DNA of 64,000 bases from Synechococcus sp. PCC 6312 (GTDB lineage: Bacteria > Cyanobacteriota > Cyanobacteriia > Thermosynechococcales > Thermosynechococcaceae). How positions within the stretch are numbered: position 1 is the stretch's first letter; each line of letters opens with the position of its first letter. Location of the stretch: the NCBI RefSeq assembly GCF_000316685.1, contig NC_019680.1:745501-809500 (forward strand), in the 5' to 3' direction. The notes beneath the pieces were generated by a model. That model searched no databases. It was not told where the DNA came from and worked only from the letters and a program-made list of their open reading frames with translations. Both the position numbers and the translations under genes were made by a program. Of the stretch, positions 17,592-26,093 are shown piece after piece.

Positions 17592-18029
17592 TTAAGGCCA
17601 AAAATTTTCATCTCGAATCTGTTGAGAATCAAAGCAAGGACTTTCTGGAAAGATAGATTCTGTTAATCCAGTCTCCCGAATGGCTAAATCACGCCCATCC
17701 AACCAGGCCTCGGCTAAGGCTTCCTCCCAACGAGATTGAAGACCAGGATTTCGGTACAGTAGGCGACTGATTTTACGACGTTGTTCGCGAATGGTTGCCC
17801 GCCAGGAATTTCCTTGGTGTTCAGGTTGATATTTCCCCTTCAAAAGATGGCCAATTAAAACTGCCAGACGGGAACTGAGTTGATCATAATGACGATTCCC
17901 CAAGTCTGATAATTCCTCAGCCAAATGTTCCCAGTCTAATCGCTCAATTTGACGCTGACTCAAGGCCTGGGCCTGTTGATGTGCCCAAGTATAAAAGTCC
18001 TGCTCGTATAATGATTGCTTAAGTGTCAT
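17592..18029 (-). CDS. DUF29 family protein
   Basis: This 145-residue protein is a full-length DUF29 member: YEQDFYTWAHQQAQAL at the N-terminus, then WEHLAEELSDLG, LIGHLLKGKYQ and SWRATIREQRRKI. It is highly charged, helical and soluble. It lies 9 bases downstream of a broken Uma2 gene on the same strand, repeating the Uma2-DUF29 order found at 6.4-7.0 kb. The biochemical role of DUF29 is not established; a partner role to Uma2 is only a hypothesis. The frame is intact while its Uma2 neighbour is not. Confidence 0.8.
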   Translation of the reverse strand: MTLKQSLYEQDFYTWAHQQAQALSQRQIERLDWEHLAEELSDLGNRHYDQLSSRLAVLIGHLLKGKYQPEHQGNSWRATIREQRRKISRLLYRNPGLQSRWEEALAEAWLDGRDLAIRETGLTESIFPESPCFDSQQIRDENFWP

Positions 18030-18038
18030 GGGACTGCC

Positions 18039-18611
18039 CTAAAATACGACCCGTTGATACAAAGACTGTATCGAAATCTGGAAATTAATTGACATTAAAG
18101 CCAACACACTCTCTTGACCTTCAAGCGGCTGGAATAACCATTGCCCATCATCCCGTTTACTAAATTGCTCCACATAATAGGCGGATTGGGAAATCAAAAT
18201 ATATTCTTGCAAGCTGGGCAAGAGGCGGTAAAACCCAAATTTCCGAGTTCGGTTATAATTTGCTATAGAGTCCGATAACACTTCAATAATCACCTTGGGA
18301 TTCGTCACCACCACCGGATTGTTACCTTGATAAATGGGTTGACCCTTAACAATCAAAACATCGGGGTAAGTATAGACTCGACAGGGTTCAATTCAGGCTT
18401 TAACGTCATTGATATAGGTGTAATAGTCTTGACCATCAATGGTTAGGGGAAAAAGCCGACAAAAATTGAGCGCAATTTGGTTGTGATAGGTCGTCCCGCC
18501 GGTCATGGGGATAATTTCTCCGTCAATATATTCATTTCTAAACTCGGCAATTTCCTCCAAAGCTAAATATTCTTCGGGACTGTAGTACTTAACATCTGGT
18601 TGGGCAATCAT
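18039..18611 (-). pseudogene. Uma2-family nuclease interrupted by an in-frame TGA
   Basis: From ATG at 18611 the frame reads MIAQPDVKYYSPEEYLALEE and continues to TGA at 18393-18395. The same frame then resumes (IEPCRVYTYPDVLIVKG) and runs to a normal stop at 18039, giving about 190 codons, the usual Uma2 length. The PD, the E of IIEVLS and a Lys of the PD-(D/E)XK-like core all lie after the stop, so a truncated product would lack the active site. One nonsense mutation explains everything. It precedes DUF29 by 9 bases. TTG at 18356 could start a short C-terminal piece, but that would lack the N-terminal strands. Confidence 0.85.
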
Positions 18612-18703
18612 TGTTCTTCTCCCTAACAGCCCTGACAAAAATTCTTGATCACGATTACCCCACACCTTAGCATTTTCATCCCCAGGCCTGGCTCCGATTA
18701 AAT

Positions 18704-19639
18704 TTAGCTTTTGCCGTTACGTTGGACATAGTGATTGTTGTAGTGAATCCTTGCTCCGGCCCAGTGCAGTTTTTCCCGCAGAGTTTGATAAAAAGAGTAA
18801 TGATCTTTCAAAACAATAAATCGGGCTTCACAGTTAGCCATGGAGACATCTACCCGCTGGCCTGGCCAGATTGAGGTGGCCAAGACTCCATCCATCCAAA
18901 GTTTGGTTGTTAAATTTCGATCTTCGAGGGGCCAAATGCTAACAATCGAGCGGGCCGGTAAAACAATCGGGCGACTGGATAAACTCAAAGGACAAATCGG
19001 GGCCACCGCAATCGCCTCCATCCCCGGATGAATAATCGGCCCATTGGCTGCAACCGTATAGCAGGTGGATCCGGTTGGAGTCGCGACAATCATCCCATCG
19101 CCTTGATATTGATCCACCACATCCCCATCTATTTCCATTTCTAAGATGGCTGTGAGCATCCGGTCGGCCGAAGCGGGTTTGATGCACATTTCGTTGAGGG
19201 CTAGGTATTTTTCCCCTACGGGTTCAGATTGGGGTCGCGGCCCTTCATAGGCCTGGGCCTGAAGCATCATCCGTTGTTGCATGGCATATTGGTCACGGCG
19301 AAGTCGCTGTAACAGGGTAGTCGTATCTTGAAAGAGTTCAAAGGGTTCTGTCAAAAAACCCAAATGCCCCCCCACATTCACCGCCAACATCGGGATCCCT
19401 TCTGGAGCCAAATGCCGTGCTGCCGCTAGGGCCGTCCCATCTCCCCCCAGAACAAAAGCTACATCAATCGGGCGATTCACCGAAGCCATAAACACGGGAT
19501 AGGGATTGTCCTGGGGGCCGCTGGGGCCAACGAGGATGCGACATCCTTCCTGTTCGAGGATATGGCCCAGGGTTTCTGCCCAACGTTGGCTAAAGGCATC
19601 TCCAGCTTTGTAAACAATTAGGGCCTGGGCTAATTCCAC
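18704..19639 (-). CDS. nadK: NAD kinase
   Basis: A 311-residue protein with the family signature FVLGGDGTALAAAR (about residues 62-75) holding the catalytic Asp, then NVGGHLGFL, LNEMCIKPA and GDGMIVATPTGSTCY. It phosphorylates NAD to NADP in the cytoplasm, supplying photosynthetic NADP. Cyanobacteria usually carry two nadK genes; this one is monocistronic here and its start is set by the conserved ALIVYKAGD strand. The last ten residues are basic and Asn-rich. Confidence 0.93.
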   Translation of the reverse strand: MELAQALIVYKAGDAFSQRWAETLGHILEQEGCRILVGPSGPQDNPYPVFMASVNRPIDVAFVLGGDGTALAAARHLAPEGIPMLAVNVGGHLGFLTEPFELFQDTTTLLQRLRRDQYAMQQRMMLQAQAYEGPRPQSEPVGEKYLALNEMCIKPASADRMLTAILEMEIDGDVVDQYQGDGMIVATPTGSTCYTVAANGPIIHPGMEAIAVAPICPLSLSSRPIVLPARSIVSIWPLEDRNLTTKLWMDGVLATSIWPGQRVDVSMANCEARFIVLKDHYSFYQTLREKLHWAGARIHYNNHYVQRNGKS

Positions 19640-19718
19640 AGCAAAATCTCCTGAGGGTGACTCAGTTTTTAGGGCGGGGGCTAAGTACAGTTATAGTTTC
19701 CCAAAGTACAGGTAAATA

Positions 19719-21743
19719 TTACTGTTCCAAACTAAATAGAAGCGATGCCAACATTTCCTGATTGATTGTTTCTGCCACCGTGGTGAGGATGGGTATCAAC
19801 TTGGCCTGGAGGGCGCACAGGAGGGCCTGGTGTAGATCAGAAGGGGAGTTAATCTCTGGGTTTAGGCTCACCATCCGTTCACTCGGCTGCACTGGATCAA
19901 TCCCGAAATGTAAAACCCCCGCTGAACGAAATACAAACAAGGCCCGCCTCACCTCGCTTTCGATGATTTGATGATCCAATACAAGCATTATTTTCTTAAC
20001 TAGATCATTCATTGCCACATTCAGGGGGCGTAACTGGATTAACTCCAGGCCAACTTTTTCTAGAACAGAGGGGCTGGGCAAGCTCTCCTTAAATTGGTAA
20101 CCATTGGGGTTGACAAGTTCGCCAAAGTCCGCAGCTAGAATCTGACGATAGGTTTCCGGATCATGGAGGGGTTTGGGGAGGACATCCGGCTCAAGGGTAA
20201 AAGGCTCCGGAATATCGGCACGGAGAAACAATTTGAGGCAGTTGCCGGCCCGCGCAAGACAAAACTCTGAATCCCGACAGGACAATCGCAGGTATTCGTT
20301 AAATCTGACGATACCCAAGGGGAGAAAGATTTGCTTCAGGTTGGGAATGATGACGTAAATGTTAGGTTCAACGAGGCTGGGGAATATTCCTTCCGTTTGA
20401 AAAGCTGCCGATTTGGGTGAGGCATAAAAATACGCGTTCAGGATTTCTTGAATCTTCTTGGCGGCCTCAATGGGATCAACGGAGGTTAGGGGTGAAATTT
20501 TACTGGCCAGGCCATCGGCAAACTCCAGCATCGCTTTTCTAGGACTCATGACCGTATTAGAGTTTTGAGGCTGAGGGAGTTCTGAGGTGGGGCGTTTCCG
20601 TCTTCTTCTGCGTCTGTTGGCGGGATCGCTATCTGTCGGGTTCAATGGGGGGGGTGGCGTTGACTCTTCCTCAGCTACATCAGCGGCAGTAACCGAAACC
20701 TCTGGCATAGCAGGAGTGGGAGAGTCAGGGAGAACTTGGCTGCGGAGGATGGGGCGGGGAGTGGCGGATGGTTGAGTCTCCCCAAGCGTACCAGAGAGGG
20801 CCTGCTTACGGTTGTCAACGGGATAGGGAATCTGAATAAAGTGATGACACATGGCCTGGAGTTTCTTACTGGCAGAATTGTCATAGGCACACCCAACCAG
20901 CAGTTTTCCATACCAACGGAGTTTCTCAGCAAGGGAAGCAAAACCACCATCCCCAGAGACAATCACCACACAGCTAACAATGGGGTTTTGTTGAACTAAG
21001 TGAATCGCATCTACAGACAATTGAATATCCGTAGCATTTTTCTTGATGTCATGTTCAAAGTTAATAAATTGCTCGGGCTTAATCCCTAACTGACTAATTT
21101 CTTGACGAATGGGTTTGAGGGCACTATTACTCCAATCCGCATAAGCATATTGCCCGACAATTTCCCCGACAATTTCAACAGATTTGATTTGCTCTAAGAT
21201 GTCCTTGATCGAAACGCGAGAAATATGCCCATTGCGATTTTTGTATCCTTCCGTCAGGTTTTCAATATCAAATAAAATAACGGTCTTGAGCTTCCCAGAG
21301 TTGGTAGAGAGGGAAATTGTGTCTCGATTAAGGGACGGTAATGCCACCAGGCGTGGACTGGAAACCACTGGCAGCATGGCCTGGATCTCATCCATTCGGG
21401 CGGCCAAGGTGGAGTGGATTTTGCTGAGTTCCTGCTGCTGGGTCTTTAATAACTGGGTCTGAGTCTGTTGGTAGGTGTGGCCGAGGGCCTGGAGTTGGGA
21501 TTGTAATACTGCTAAGTCAACCCTAAGTGTGTCTTTCTCCTGGGCCGGGTCAGCTTTTGTCGTTGAGTCTTGCTGCTTCCGTGACTGTGTTACCGCACTG
21601 CCCCCCAATGCCCCCAGGCCACTGCTTAAAATAATTGCCACTGGGTCTTTCAACGTCAAGGCCAGGGTTGAAATGGTGCCAGCAGCGAGGGTACTGAGGG
21701 TAATAATTAACCAAGATTGAGTTGGGGAGCGAAACAGATTCAT
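19719..21743 (-). CDS. membrane-anchored NYN (PIN-like) domain protein
   Basis: This 674-residue protein has several parts. Hydrophobic segments at about 11-50 look like a membrane anchor, and a coiled coil spans about 75-125. An NYN/LabA domain runs from 152 (TVILFDIENL with the first acidic residue) through KNATDIQLSVDA and VIVSGDGGFASL to about 310. A Pro-rich, basic linker (RRRRRKRP) follows, then a C-terminal region with two helical modules that may be OST-HTH/LOTUS-like. NYN domains are PIN-type nucleases, and the acidic residues here (D158, the D of ATDIQ, D of SGDGG) are present, so RNase activity is plausible. The substrate is unknown. It is alone between nadK and a small conserved gene. 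Confidence 0.75.
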   Translation of the reverse strand: MNLFRSPTQSWLIITLSTLAAGTISTLALTLKDPVAIILSSGLGALGGSAVTQSRKQQDSTTKADPAQEKDTLRVDLAVLQSQLQALGHTYQQTQTQLLKTQQQELSKIHSTLAARMDEIQAMLPVVSSPRLVALPSLNRDTISLSTNSGKLKTVILFDIENLTEGYKNRNGHISRVSIKDILEQIKSVEIVGEIVGQYAYADWSNSALKPIRQEISQLGIKPEQFINFEHDIKKNATDIQLSVDAIHLVQQNPIVSCVVIVSGDGGFASLAEKLRWYGKLLVGCAYDNSASKKLQAMCHHFIQIPYPVDNRKQALSGTLGETQPSATPRPILRSQVLPDSPTPAMPEVSVTAADVAEEESTPPPPLNPTDSDPANRRRRRRKRPTSELPQPQNSNTVMSPRKAMLEFADGLASKISPLTSVDPIEAAKKIQEILNAYFYASPKSAAFQTEGIFPSLVEPNIYVIIPNLKQIFLPLGIVRFNEYLRLSCRDSEFCLARAGNCLKLFLRADIPEPFTLEPDVLPKPLHDPETYRQILAADFGELVNPNGYQFKESLPSPSVLEKVGLELIQLRPLNVAMNDLVKKIMLVLDHQIIESEVRRALFVFRSAGVLHFGIDPVQPSERMVSLNPEINSPSDLHQALLCALQAKLIPILTTVAETINQEMLASLLFSLEQ

Positions 21744-21752
21744 AAAACGAGT

Positions 21753-22121
21753 CTAAGACTTGCGTAAGTCCTTAGCCATATTGCGGAATATATCCAAATT
21801 GTTATCCCGTTGCCGCCGTTCCGATACTTCTGGGGCGGGTTGGTTCACATCTTCTAGGGTAGGTTCAATAGCAGCCCGATTTTTAGCCTCAATATCAACT
21901 TTTTCTAAAGATGAAACCACTTCAATCACTTCGGCCCCCTCTTTGGCTCCCCCTGTGGCTGGAAAGGTCTTCCGTACTGCCTTAGCCGTCCGCATATAGT
22001 CAATATTGCCAAAGGTTTTTGCTTCATCCGGATCTAGAAAAAACTCTTGGTTTGGCTTTTCTGGTTTAGGAGCGGCCGCCTTGGCTGCTTTTTTACCCCC
22101 CAACAACCCATCAAATAACCC
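21753..22121 (-). CDS. small conserved protein of unknown function
   Basis: From ATG at 22121 it has 122 residues beginning MGLFDGLLGGKKAAKAAAPK. That start is like proteins that open with a short amphipathic helix, and a charged low-complexity body with FFLDPDEAKTFGNIDYMRT follows. An upstream start at 22175 would add 18 residues without support. It ends 9 bases before the NYN gene starts, so the two may be co-transcribed. I do not recognise a family with a known job. Confidence 0.5.
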   Translation of the reverse strand, partial: GLFDGLLGGKKAAKAAAPKPEKPNQEFFLDPDEAKTFGNIDYMRTAKAVRKTFPATGGAKEGAEVIEVVSSLEKVDIEAKNRAAIEPTLEDVNQPAPEVSERRQRDNNLDIFRNMAKDLRKS

Positions 22122-22292
22122 CATACCGCCACCTACCGTTAAGAAAAGAATCAACTCCCCATAGTTTAATGTCAAATCCTAGGTTTTACAAAGGTTTACA
22201 CTAAGTCCGTAGGGGGATTATTACAGAAATTCTCTCTATTCTGAAAAAGCAGAAAACTCAGTTCGTTAGAATGGGCAGTAATCCACTGCGAG

Positions 22293-23138
22293 ATGAGTTC
22301 CATGGCCGCACCAGTCTCCTTAGTTGGCTTAAAAGCAGATCAATTTCGCCACCCCCTTGATCAGCAGGCAACCCAGGCCCTGAAGCAACTCCCTGGCATG
22401 GATATCTTGGTGCGAAACCTCCTGGCCCCAGTGGCTGAACCCGTTTTTTATTTGGAAAATATTAGCTCTAGCCTCTTAGTCAGCCCGAAGCAACTCCCAG
22501 AACTCCACCAGCTCCTGCTCCAGGCCTGTCAAATTTTAGATGTGGAAGTGCCGCAACTCTATGTCCGCCAAAATCCAGTTCCCAATGCCTATACCCTGGC
22601 CATGCGCGGCAAGCAACCCTTTATCGTCATACACACGTCGCTGTTAGATTTACTCACTCCAGCCGAAATCCAGGCCGTGATTGCCCATGAACTTGGCCAC
22701 CTCAAATGTGAGCATGGGGTTTACCTCACCTTGGCTAACTTAATTCTCCTAGCCGCCGGACAATTGAGTCCCTGGGGAACCATTTTGGCCCAGGGGATGC
22801 AAACCCAACTCATGCAGTGGTTACGCTGTGCGGAATTAACCTGTGACCGGGCAGCACTTTTGGTGGCTCAGGATGCGCGAGTTGTAGCTTCGGTGTTGAT
22901 GAAACTCTGTGGGGGAAGTCGCACCTATCAGAACCAACTGAACTTGGATGCCTTTCTCGCCCAGGCCAAAGCCTACAGTCAATATCGAGATCAATGGGGT
23001 GATCTTTATAAAGATGTCCAAACAGCCCAGCTCACCCATCCTTTACCCGTGCTGCGGGCCTGGGAACTCCTAAATTGGTTTGATAGCCCTGCCTATGGGC
23101 AACTGTTGCGCACCTACACCCGTAAATCACTGATCTAG
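22293..23138 (+). CDS. M48-family zinc metallopeptidase
   Basis: A 281-residue protein with the zinc site HELGH at 132-136 and a downstream CAELTCDRAALL where the third ligand Glu sits, the M48 (Ste24/HtpX-like) pattern. Unlike HtpX it lacks a strong N-terminal pair of membrane helices; one moderate hydrophobic stretch (about 144-160) follows the active site. M48 proteases degrade damaged membrane or secreted proteins. Monocistronic, with mscL 28 bases downstream. Substrates unknown. Confidence 0.85.
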   Translation: MSSMAAPVSLVGLKADQFRHPLDQQATQALKQLPGMDILVRNLLAPVAEPVFYLENISSSLLVSPKQLPELHQLLLQACQILDVEVPQLYVRQNPVPNAYTLAMRGKQPFIVIHTSLLDLLTPAEIQAVIAHELGHLKCEHGVYLTLANLILLAAGQLSPWGTILAQGMQTQLMQWLRCAELTCDRAALLVAQDARVVASVLMKLCGGSRTYQNQLNLDAFLAQAKAYSQYRDQWGDLYKDVQTAQLTHPLPVLRAWELLNWFDSPAYGQLLRTYTRKSLI

Positions 23139-23166
23139 TAGGATAGGGTCAGCCTTCTTAGAAATT

Positions 23167-23613
23167 ATGGAGAACAGAGGCGTAATGGTTTCGCGACGGG
23201 TCAAACGCGGGGGGCGGCAATTTTGGCAGGAGTTTCGGGATTTTGCAGTCAAGGGTAATGTGATTGATTTATCCGTAGCCGTCATTGTGGGGGGTGCCTT
23301 TGGGAAAATTGTTTCCTCCTTTGTGGCCGATATTTTAATGCCCCTAATTAACCCCTTGATTCCGGGTGGCAATTGGCGCGAGATTGTCATTGGGCCGGGG
23401 CTAAAGATTGGCAGTTTCGCGGGCAATGTCTTGGATTTTGTTGTGATTGCCCTGGCTATGTTTTTGATCATTCGCGTCGTGATTCGCCAAAACCCACCCC
23501 CACCAACCCCAGTTTCTGAACGGGAATGTCCCTACTGTTTGGAACTTGTCCCCATTGCTGCGATCAAATGCCGGGCCTGTGCTTCAGAACTTCCCTCGAA
23601 AAGTCAGTCCTAA
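23167..23613 (+). CDS. mscL: large-conductance mechanosensitive channel with C-terminal zinc ribbon
   Basis: Residues 17-107 are MscL: the amphipathic FWQEFRDFAVKGNVIDLSVAV, the pore helix VGGAFGKIVSSFVADILMP and a second helix near 86-105. The channel opens under membrane tension during osmotic downshock. After the second helix a proline linker leads to a four-cysteine treble or ribbon module (C121, C124, C135, C138; CPYC and CRAC), where most MscL proteins have only a short helical bundle. GTG or ATG starts within the first seven codons are possible. It follows the M48 protease on the same strand. Confidence 0.9.
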   Translation: MENRGVMVSRRVKRGGRQFWQEFRDFAVKGNVIDLSVAVIVGGAFGKIVSSFVADILMPLINPLIPGGNWREIVIGPGLKIGSFAGNVLDFVVIALAMFLIIRVVIRQNPPPPTPVSERECPYCLELVPIAAIKCRACASELPSKSQS

Positions 23614-23678
23614 GGTGGGCGGCAGGACAACTTTATTCCTCAAAAAAATAGTCTGATGAATGAATTTCTTGATTGGAT

Positions 23679-24167
23679 TTAGTTTGGGGCCTGGGTTAGC
23701 CATGTGGTCAAGTCCATAGGGGTTTGAAAATCTAAAAGGGCTTCTGCCAAGTTCTCCAGTTCCGAAACAGGAAGATCGCGAATCTGCTGACTGAGATCAT
23801 CCGACAGAGGGCCAAATTTATGCTGGAGTAGCCGCAAGGTTAACAAAGCCTCACCTTCTTGTCGCCCCCGCTGAATCCCTTGTTGAAGTCCCCGTTGTTC
23901 GCTAGTTTCTACTAGATCCCGATAGGTGACAGATTCACGCATAATCTCCTCCCGCAGTAGTTGCTGTAATACCTCTTTCCTAAACTTTAGCCCACCCAAA
24001 AGATAGGTGTAAGTGGTTAAACTCAGTCGTTCTTCTCGGTTTTCTAATTCCTCTAATCGCTGGGCTACCTCAGTTAACAGGGTTTCGGCATTTGCGGTTT
24101 TGGCCAGAATTGCCAGGGGACAGAGGGGTGTAAAGGCTAAGAGTTCTGATGCTTCAACTTCCCACAT
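23679..24167 (-). pseudogene. Rpn/PD-(D/E)XK transposase-like protein, C-terminal part only
   Basis: The 162-residue frame matches the C-terminal half of Rpn-family (recombination-promoting nuclease/putative transposase) proteins. It has a helical region (TYTYLLGGLKFRKEVL), a Gln/Gly/Arg-rich hinge (EQRGLQQGIQRGRQEGEA) and a DUF4351 tail (LRLLQHKFGPLSDDLSQQIR). The N-terminal nuclease core is missing. Similarity stops at about 24168, where IS630 transposase sequence begins on the opposite strand, so the gene was truncated by that element. Confidence 0.7.
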
Positions 24168-24512
24168 TATTTGGAGACCAACAGGGGAAACGACGGAAAC
24201 GAGAGAGTCTAGTTGCTGCTCGGCGAACTCACATGAAGGATTTTATTGCACGGATGATTTTTAATGGCTTTTTGGATGCAGTGGGATTTGCCGGGTGGTT
24301 GAGCCGTTATTGCTTGCCCGAGTTAGACCAACCCTCACTCCTGATTCTGGATAATGCCTCAATACACCGAAAGGCAGTGATGCTGCGCACGACCGTTGGT
24401 CTATAACTATAACAAGATAGAGCATGATTTCAATGCCCTAAAGCGAGCCAGAATGTGCGCAAAACCCGGAATTTCTATTGATGAAATTATCCGTAACTAT
24501 TGTGCTGCCTAA
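24168..24512 (+). mobile_element. IS630-family transposase remnant
   Basis: Two pieces of a DDE transposase can be read. The first, to about 24390, encodes GKRRKRESLVAARR and then LLILDNASIHRK, the LDNASxH motif with the second catalytic Asp. The second, about 24411-24512, encodes NKIEHDFNALKRARM with the catalytic Glu, ends SIDEIIRNYCAA and stops at TAA 24510. The intervening segment with the PPYSPELN block is deleted and the frame is broken. No 5' part and no terminal inverted repeats were found, so the element is dead. Confidence 0.75.
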
Positions 24513-24559
24513 TGTCTCATTCTTAACCGGAATAACTAGAATGGAGCATAATCAAGGGT

Positions 24560-24734
24560 ATGTACACGACAGAGCAAGTGCTTAAACGTCTTCAACTCTG
24601 CTGTGATCTGACTAGTAGATATTGCTCTATCGATCTAGTGGCCTTTGATAAAAGAACTGGAAACATAATTATCTTAGAAAAAGAAGAAATGAATATTGAA
24701 AGTTAGACCTAATGGAAAATGGAGGTTTGTATGA
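24560..24734 (+). pseudogene. DUF6888-like small protein gene with a one-base frameshift
   Basis: From ATG 24560 the frame encodes 48 residues (YTTEQVLKRLQLC, then IDLVAFDKRTGNIIILEKEE) and hits TAG at 24706. Dropping one A in the GAAAG at about 24700 restores IEVRPNGKWRFV and a TGA at 24732-24734, which overlaps the start of the next gene as ATGA. The ending NGKWRF is, from memory, typical of the DUF6888 family paired with DUF6887 in cyanobacteria. It is either a true frameshift mutation or a base-call error in an A run. Confidence 0.6.
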
Positions 24735-24940
24735 ACTTAAAGCCAGACTTGACAACGCTAACAAAATCCGAATTACGTAATTACGTCTTGTCCCATCGGA
24801 ATGACGAGGAATCTTTACAAACGTACTGGAATAGATGGAATGCTGAAAATAAAAATGCCCCAGTCTATCAACCCGAAGAGGATGTTTCGGAGGCAATTAC
24901 AGCATACTTAAGTGTAAAAGCCGCTCAAAAAATTTCCTAA
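24731..24940 (+). CDS. DUF6887-like small protein
   Basis: A 69-residue soluble protein starting at ATG 24731, with TKSELRNYVLSHRNDEESLQTYWNRW and an acidic C-terminal half. The helical L-x-x-Y-x-L-x-H-R segment is, as far as I recall, the mark of the DUF6887 family. The start overlaps the repaired stop of the DUF6888-like frame by 4 bases, so the two were translationally coupled. A toxin-antitoxin-like role has been suspected for such pairs by arrangement only; no function is established. An ATG at 24719 gives four extra residues. Confidence 0.6.
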   Translation: MNLKPDLTTLTKSELRNYVLSHRNDEESLQTYWNRWNAENKNAPVYQPEEDVSEAITAYLSVKAAQKIS

Positions 24941-24990
24941 AGAGCCAGATTTAATAGTCTCAATTATTGATAAGTTACTAAAAATCTGAA

Positions 24991-25512
24991 CTAGTAGGCT
25001 TCCTGAAGCTCGTAGAAATCGGGAGTAATATAGTCTTTCCGCAGTGGATAGCCAACCCAATCTTCCGGCATCAGCAACCGTTTTAAGTGGGGATGGCCTT
25101 CATAGATAATGCCGTACATATCATAGGTTTCCCGTTCTTGCCAATCGGCGGTTTTCCAAATCCAATAGACAGAGGGCATCCGGGCATCATCGCGGGGCAA
25201 AAAGACCTTCAGGCGTAGTTCTTCCGGTTGGACAGCATCATCGGTTAATTTGACTAAATGATAGAAACTGACGAGTTCTTGACCCGGCCCTAAGTCATAA
25301 CCGCCTTGGCATTGAAGATAGTTAAATCCGGCCGCCACAAGGGCCTGGGAAACAGCAATTAAATTTTCCCGCTCAACTTTGATCATTTGTACCCCAGAGC
25401 TGTCCAGGCCCAGGTATTCGTGAGGCAGGCCCGCTTGGGTTAATAATCGCGAGGTGGGACTTGCTTCAATAATGGCCGTTTCAGGGGTAGATGCTGCGGT
25501 TGGTTCGGTCAT
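24991..25512 (-). CDS. ndhJ: NAD(P)H-quinone oxidoreductase subunit J (NDH-1)
   Basis: A 173-residue homologue of the 30-kDa complex I subunit (NuoC). Recognisable blocks are DRE-like [17 protein letters not shown] (about 122-138), then [22 protein letters not shown] in the family form, ending DFYELQEAY. It belongs to the peripheral arm of the thylakoid NDH-1 complex used in cyclic electron flow and respiration. ndhC lies 73 bases upstream on the same strand. In the usual cyanobacterial ndhC-ndhK-ndhJ operon, ndhK would stand between them and is absent here. Confidence 0.93.
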   Translation of the reverse strand: MTEPTAASTPETAIIEASPTSRLLTQAGLPHEYLGLDSSGVQMIKVERENLIAVSQALVAAGFNYLQCQGGYDLGPGQELVSFYHLVKLTDDAVQPEELRLKVFLPRDDARMPSVYWIWKTADWQERETYDMYGIIYEGHPHLKRLLMPEDWVGYPLRKDYITPDFYELQEAY

Positions 25513-25585
25513 TTCACAATTACCCAGGTAAAAGTTACAGGTTTAAGTTAAGGAATGGGTTAGTCTTAGGCAACCTAGAGGTAGT

Positions 25586-25972
25586 TTAAGACCACTCTAA
25601 AGCACCCTTACGCCAGGCATAGACCAGGCCGATGACAAGGATGGCGATAAAAATCAAGGCCTCAATAAACGCTAAAACACCAAGTTGATTAAAGGCCACC
25701 GCCCAAGGGTAAAGAAATACGGTTTCTACATCAAAAATGACAAAGACTAGGGCAAACATATAGTAGCGAATATTGAACTGGATCCAGGCCCCGCCAATGG
25801 GTTCCATCCCCGATTCATAGGTGGTAATCCGGGCCAGGGTTTGGGATTTTGGCCGGAGCAGTTTAGAAGCCACCAGGGCAATAACAGGGACGAGGCCACA
25901 GATCAGCAAAAAGCCGAGAAAATATTCATAACCACTGAGGACAAACACAAGCCGACCTTGGGGTAACGTCAC
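25586..25972 (-). CDS. ndhC: NAD(P)H-quinone oxidoreductase subunit 3 (NDH-1)
   Basis: A 128-residue membrane subunit with three helices. The first is [20 protein letters not shown], and the conserved loop [21 protein letters not shown] and helix [15 protein letters not shown] are diagnostic of subunit 3. It sits at the junction of the membrane and peripheral arms near the quinone channel. The annotated start adds about eight residues (TLPQGRLV) over typical NdhC; a GTG at codon 9 would give the more usual length. Divergent from menB across 121 bases. Confidence 0.94.
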   Translation of the reverse strand: MTLPQGRLVFVLSGYEYFLGFLLICGLVPVIALVASKLLRPKSQTLARITTYESGMEPIGGAWIQFNIRYYMFALVFVIFDVETVFLYPWAVAFNQLGVLAFIEALIFIAILVIGLVYAWRKGALEWS

Positions 25973-26093
25973 TTGCTGATTATAGGGGGATTTCAGTGGC
26001 TCGGCCTATGATTCAGCCGCCCTGTTTGATTAGGATTTTCTAAGGATCGTCATTAGCTATGATCATGGCAGTTGGATCCCCCTTGAGGTAAAC

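Noticed and set aside
20173-21720. several long frames antisense to the NYN gene
   Set aside because: They are shadows of a GC-richer coding frame; the NYN frame has clear domain motifs and the antisense ones have none.
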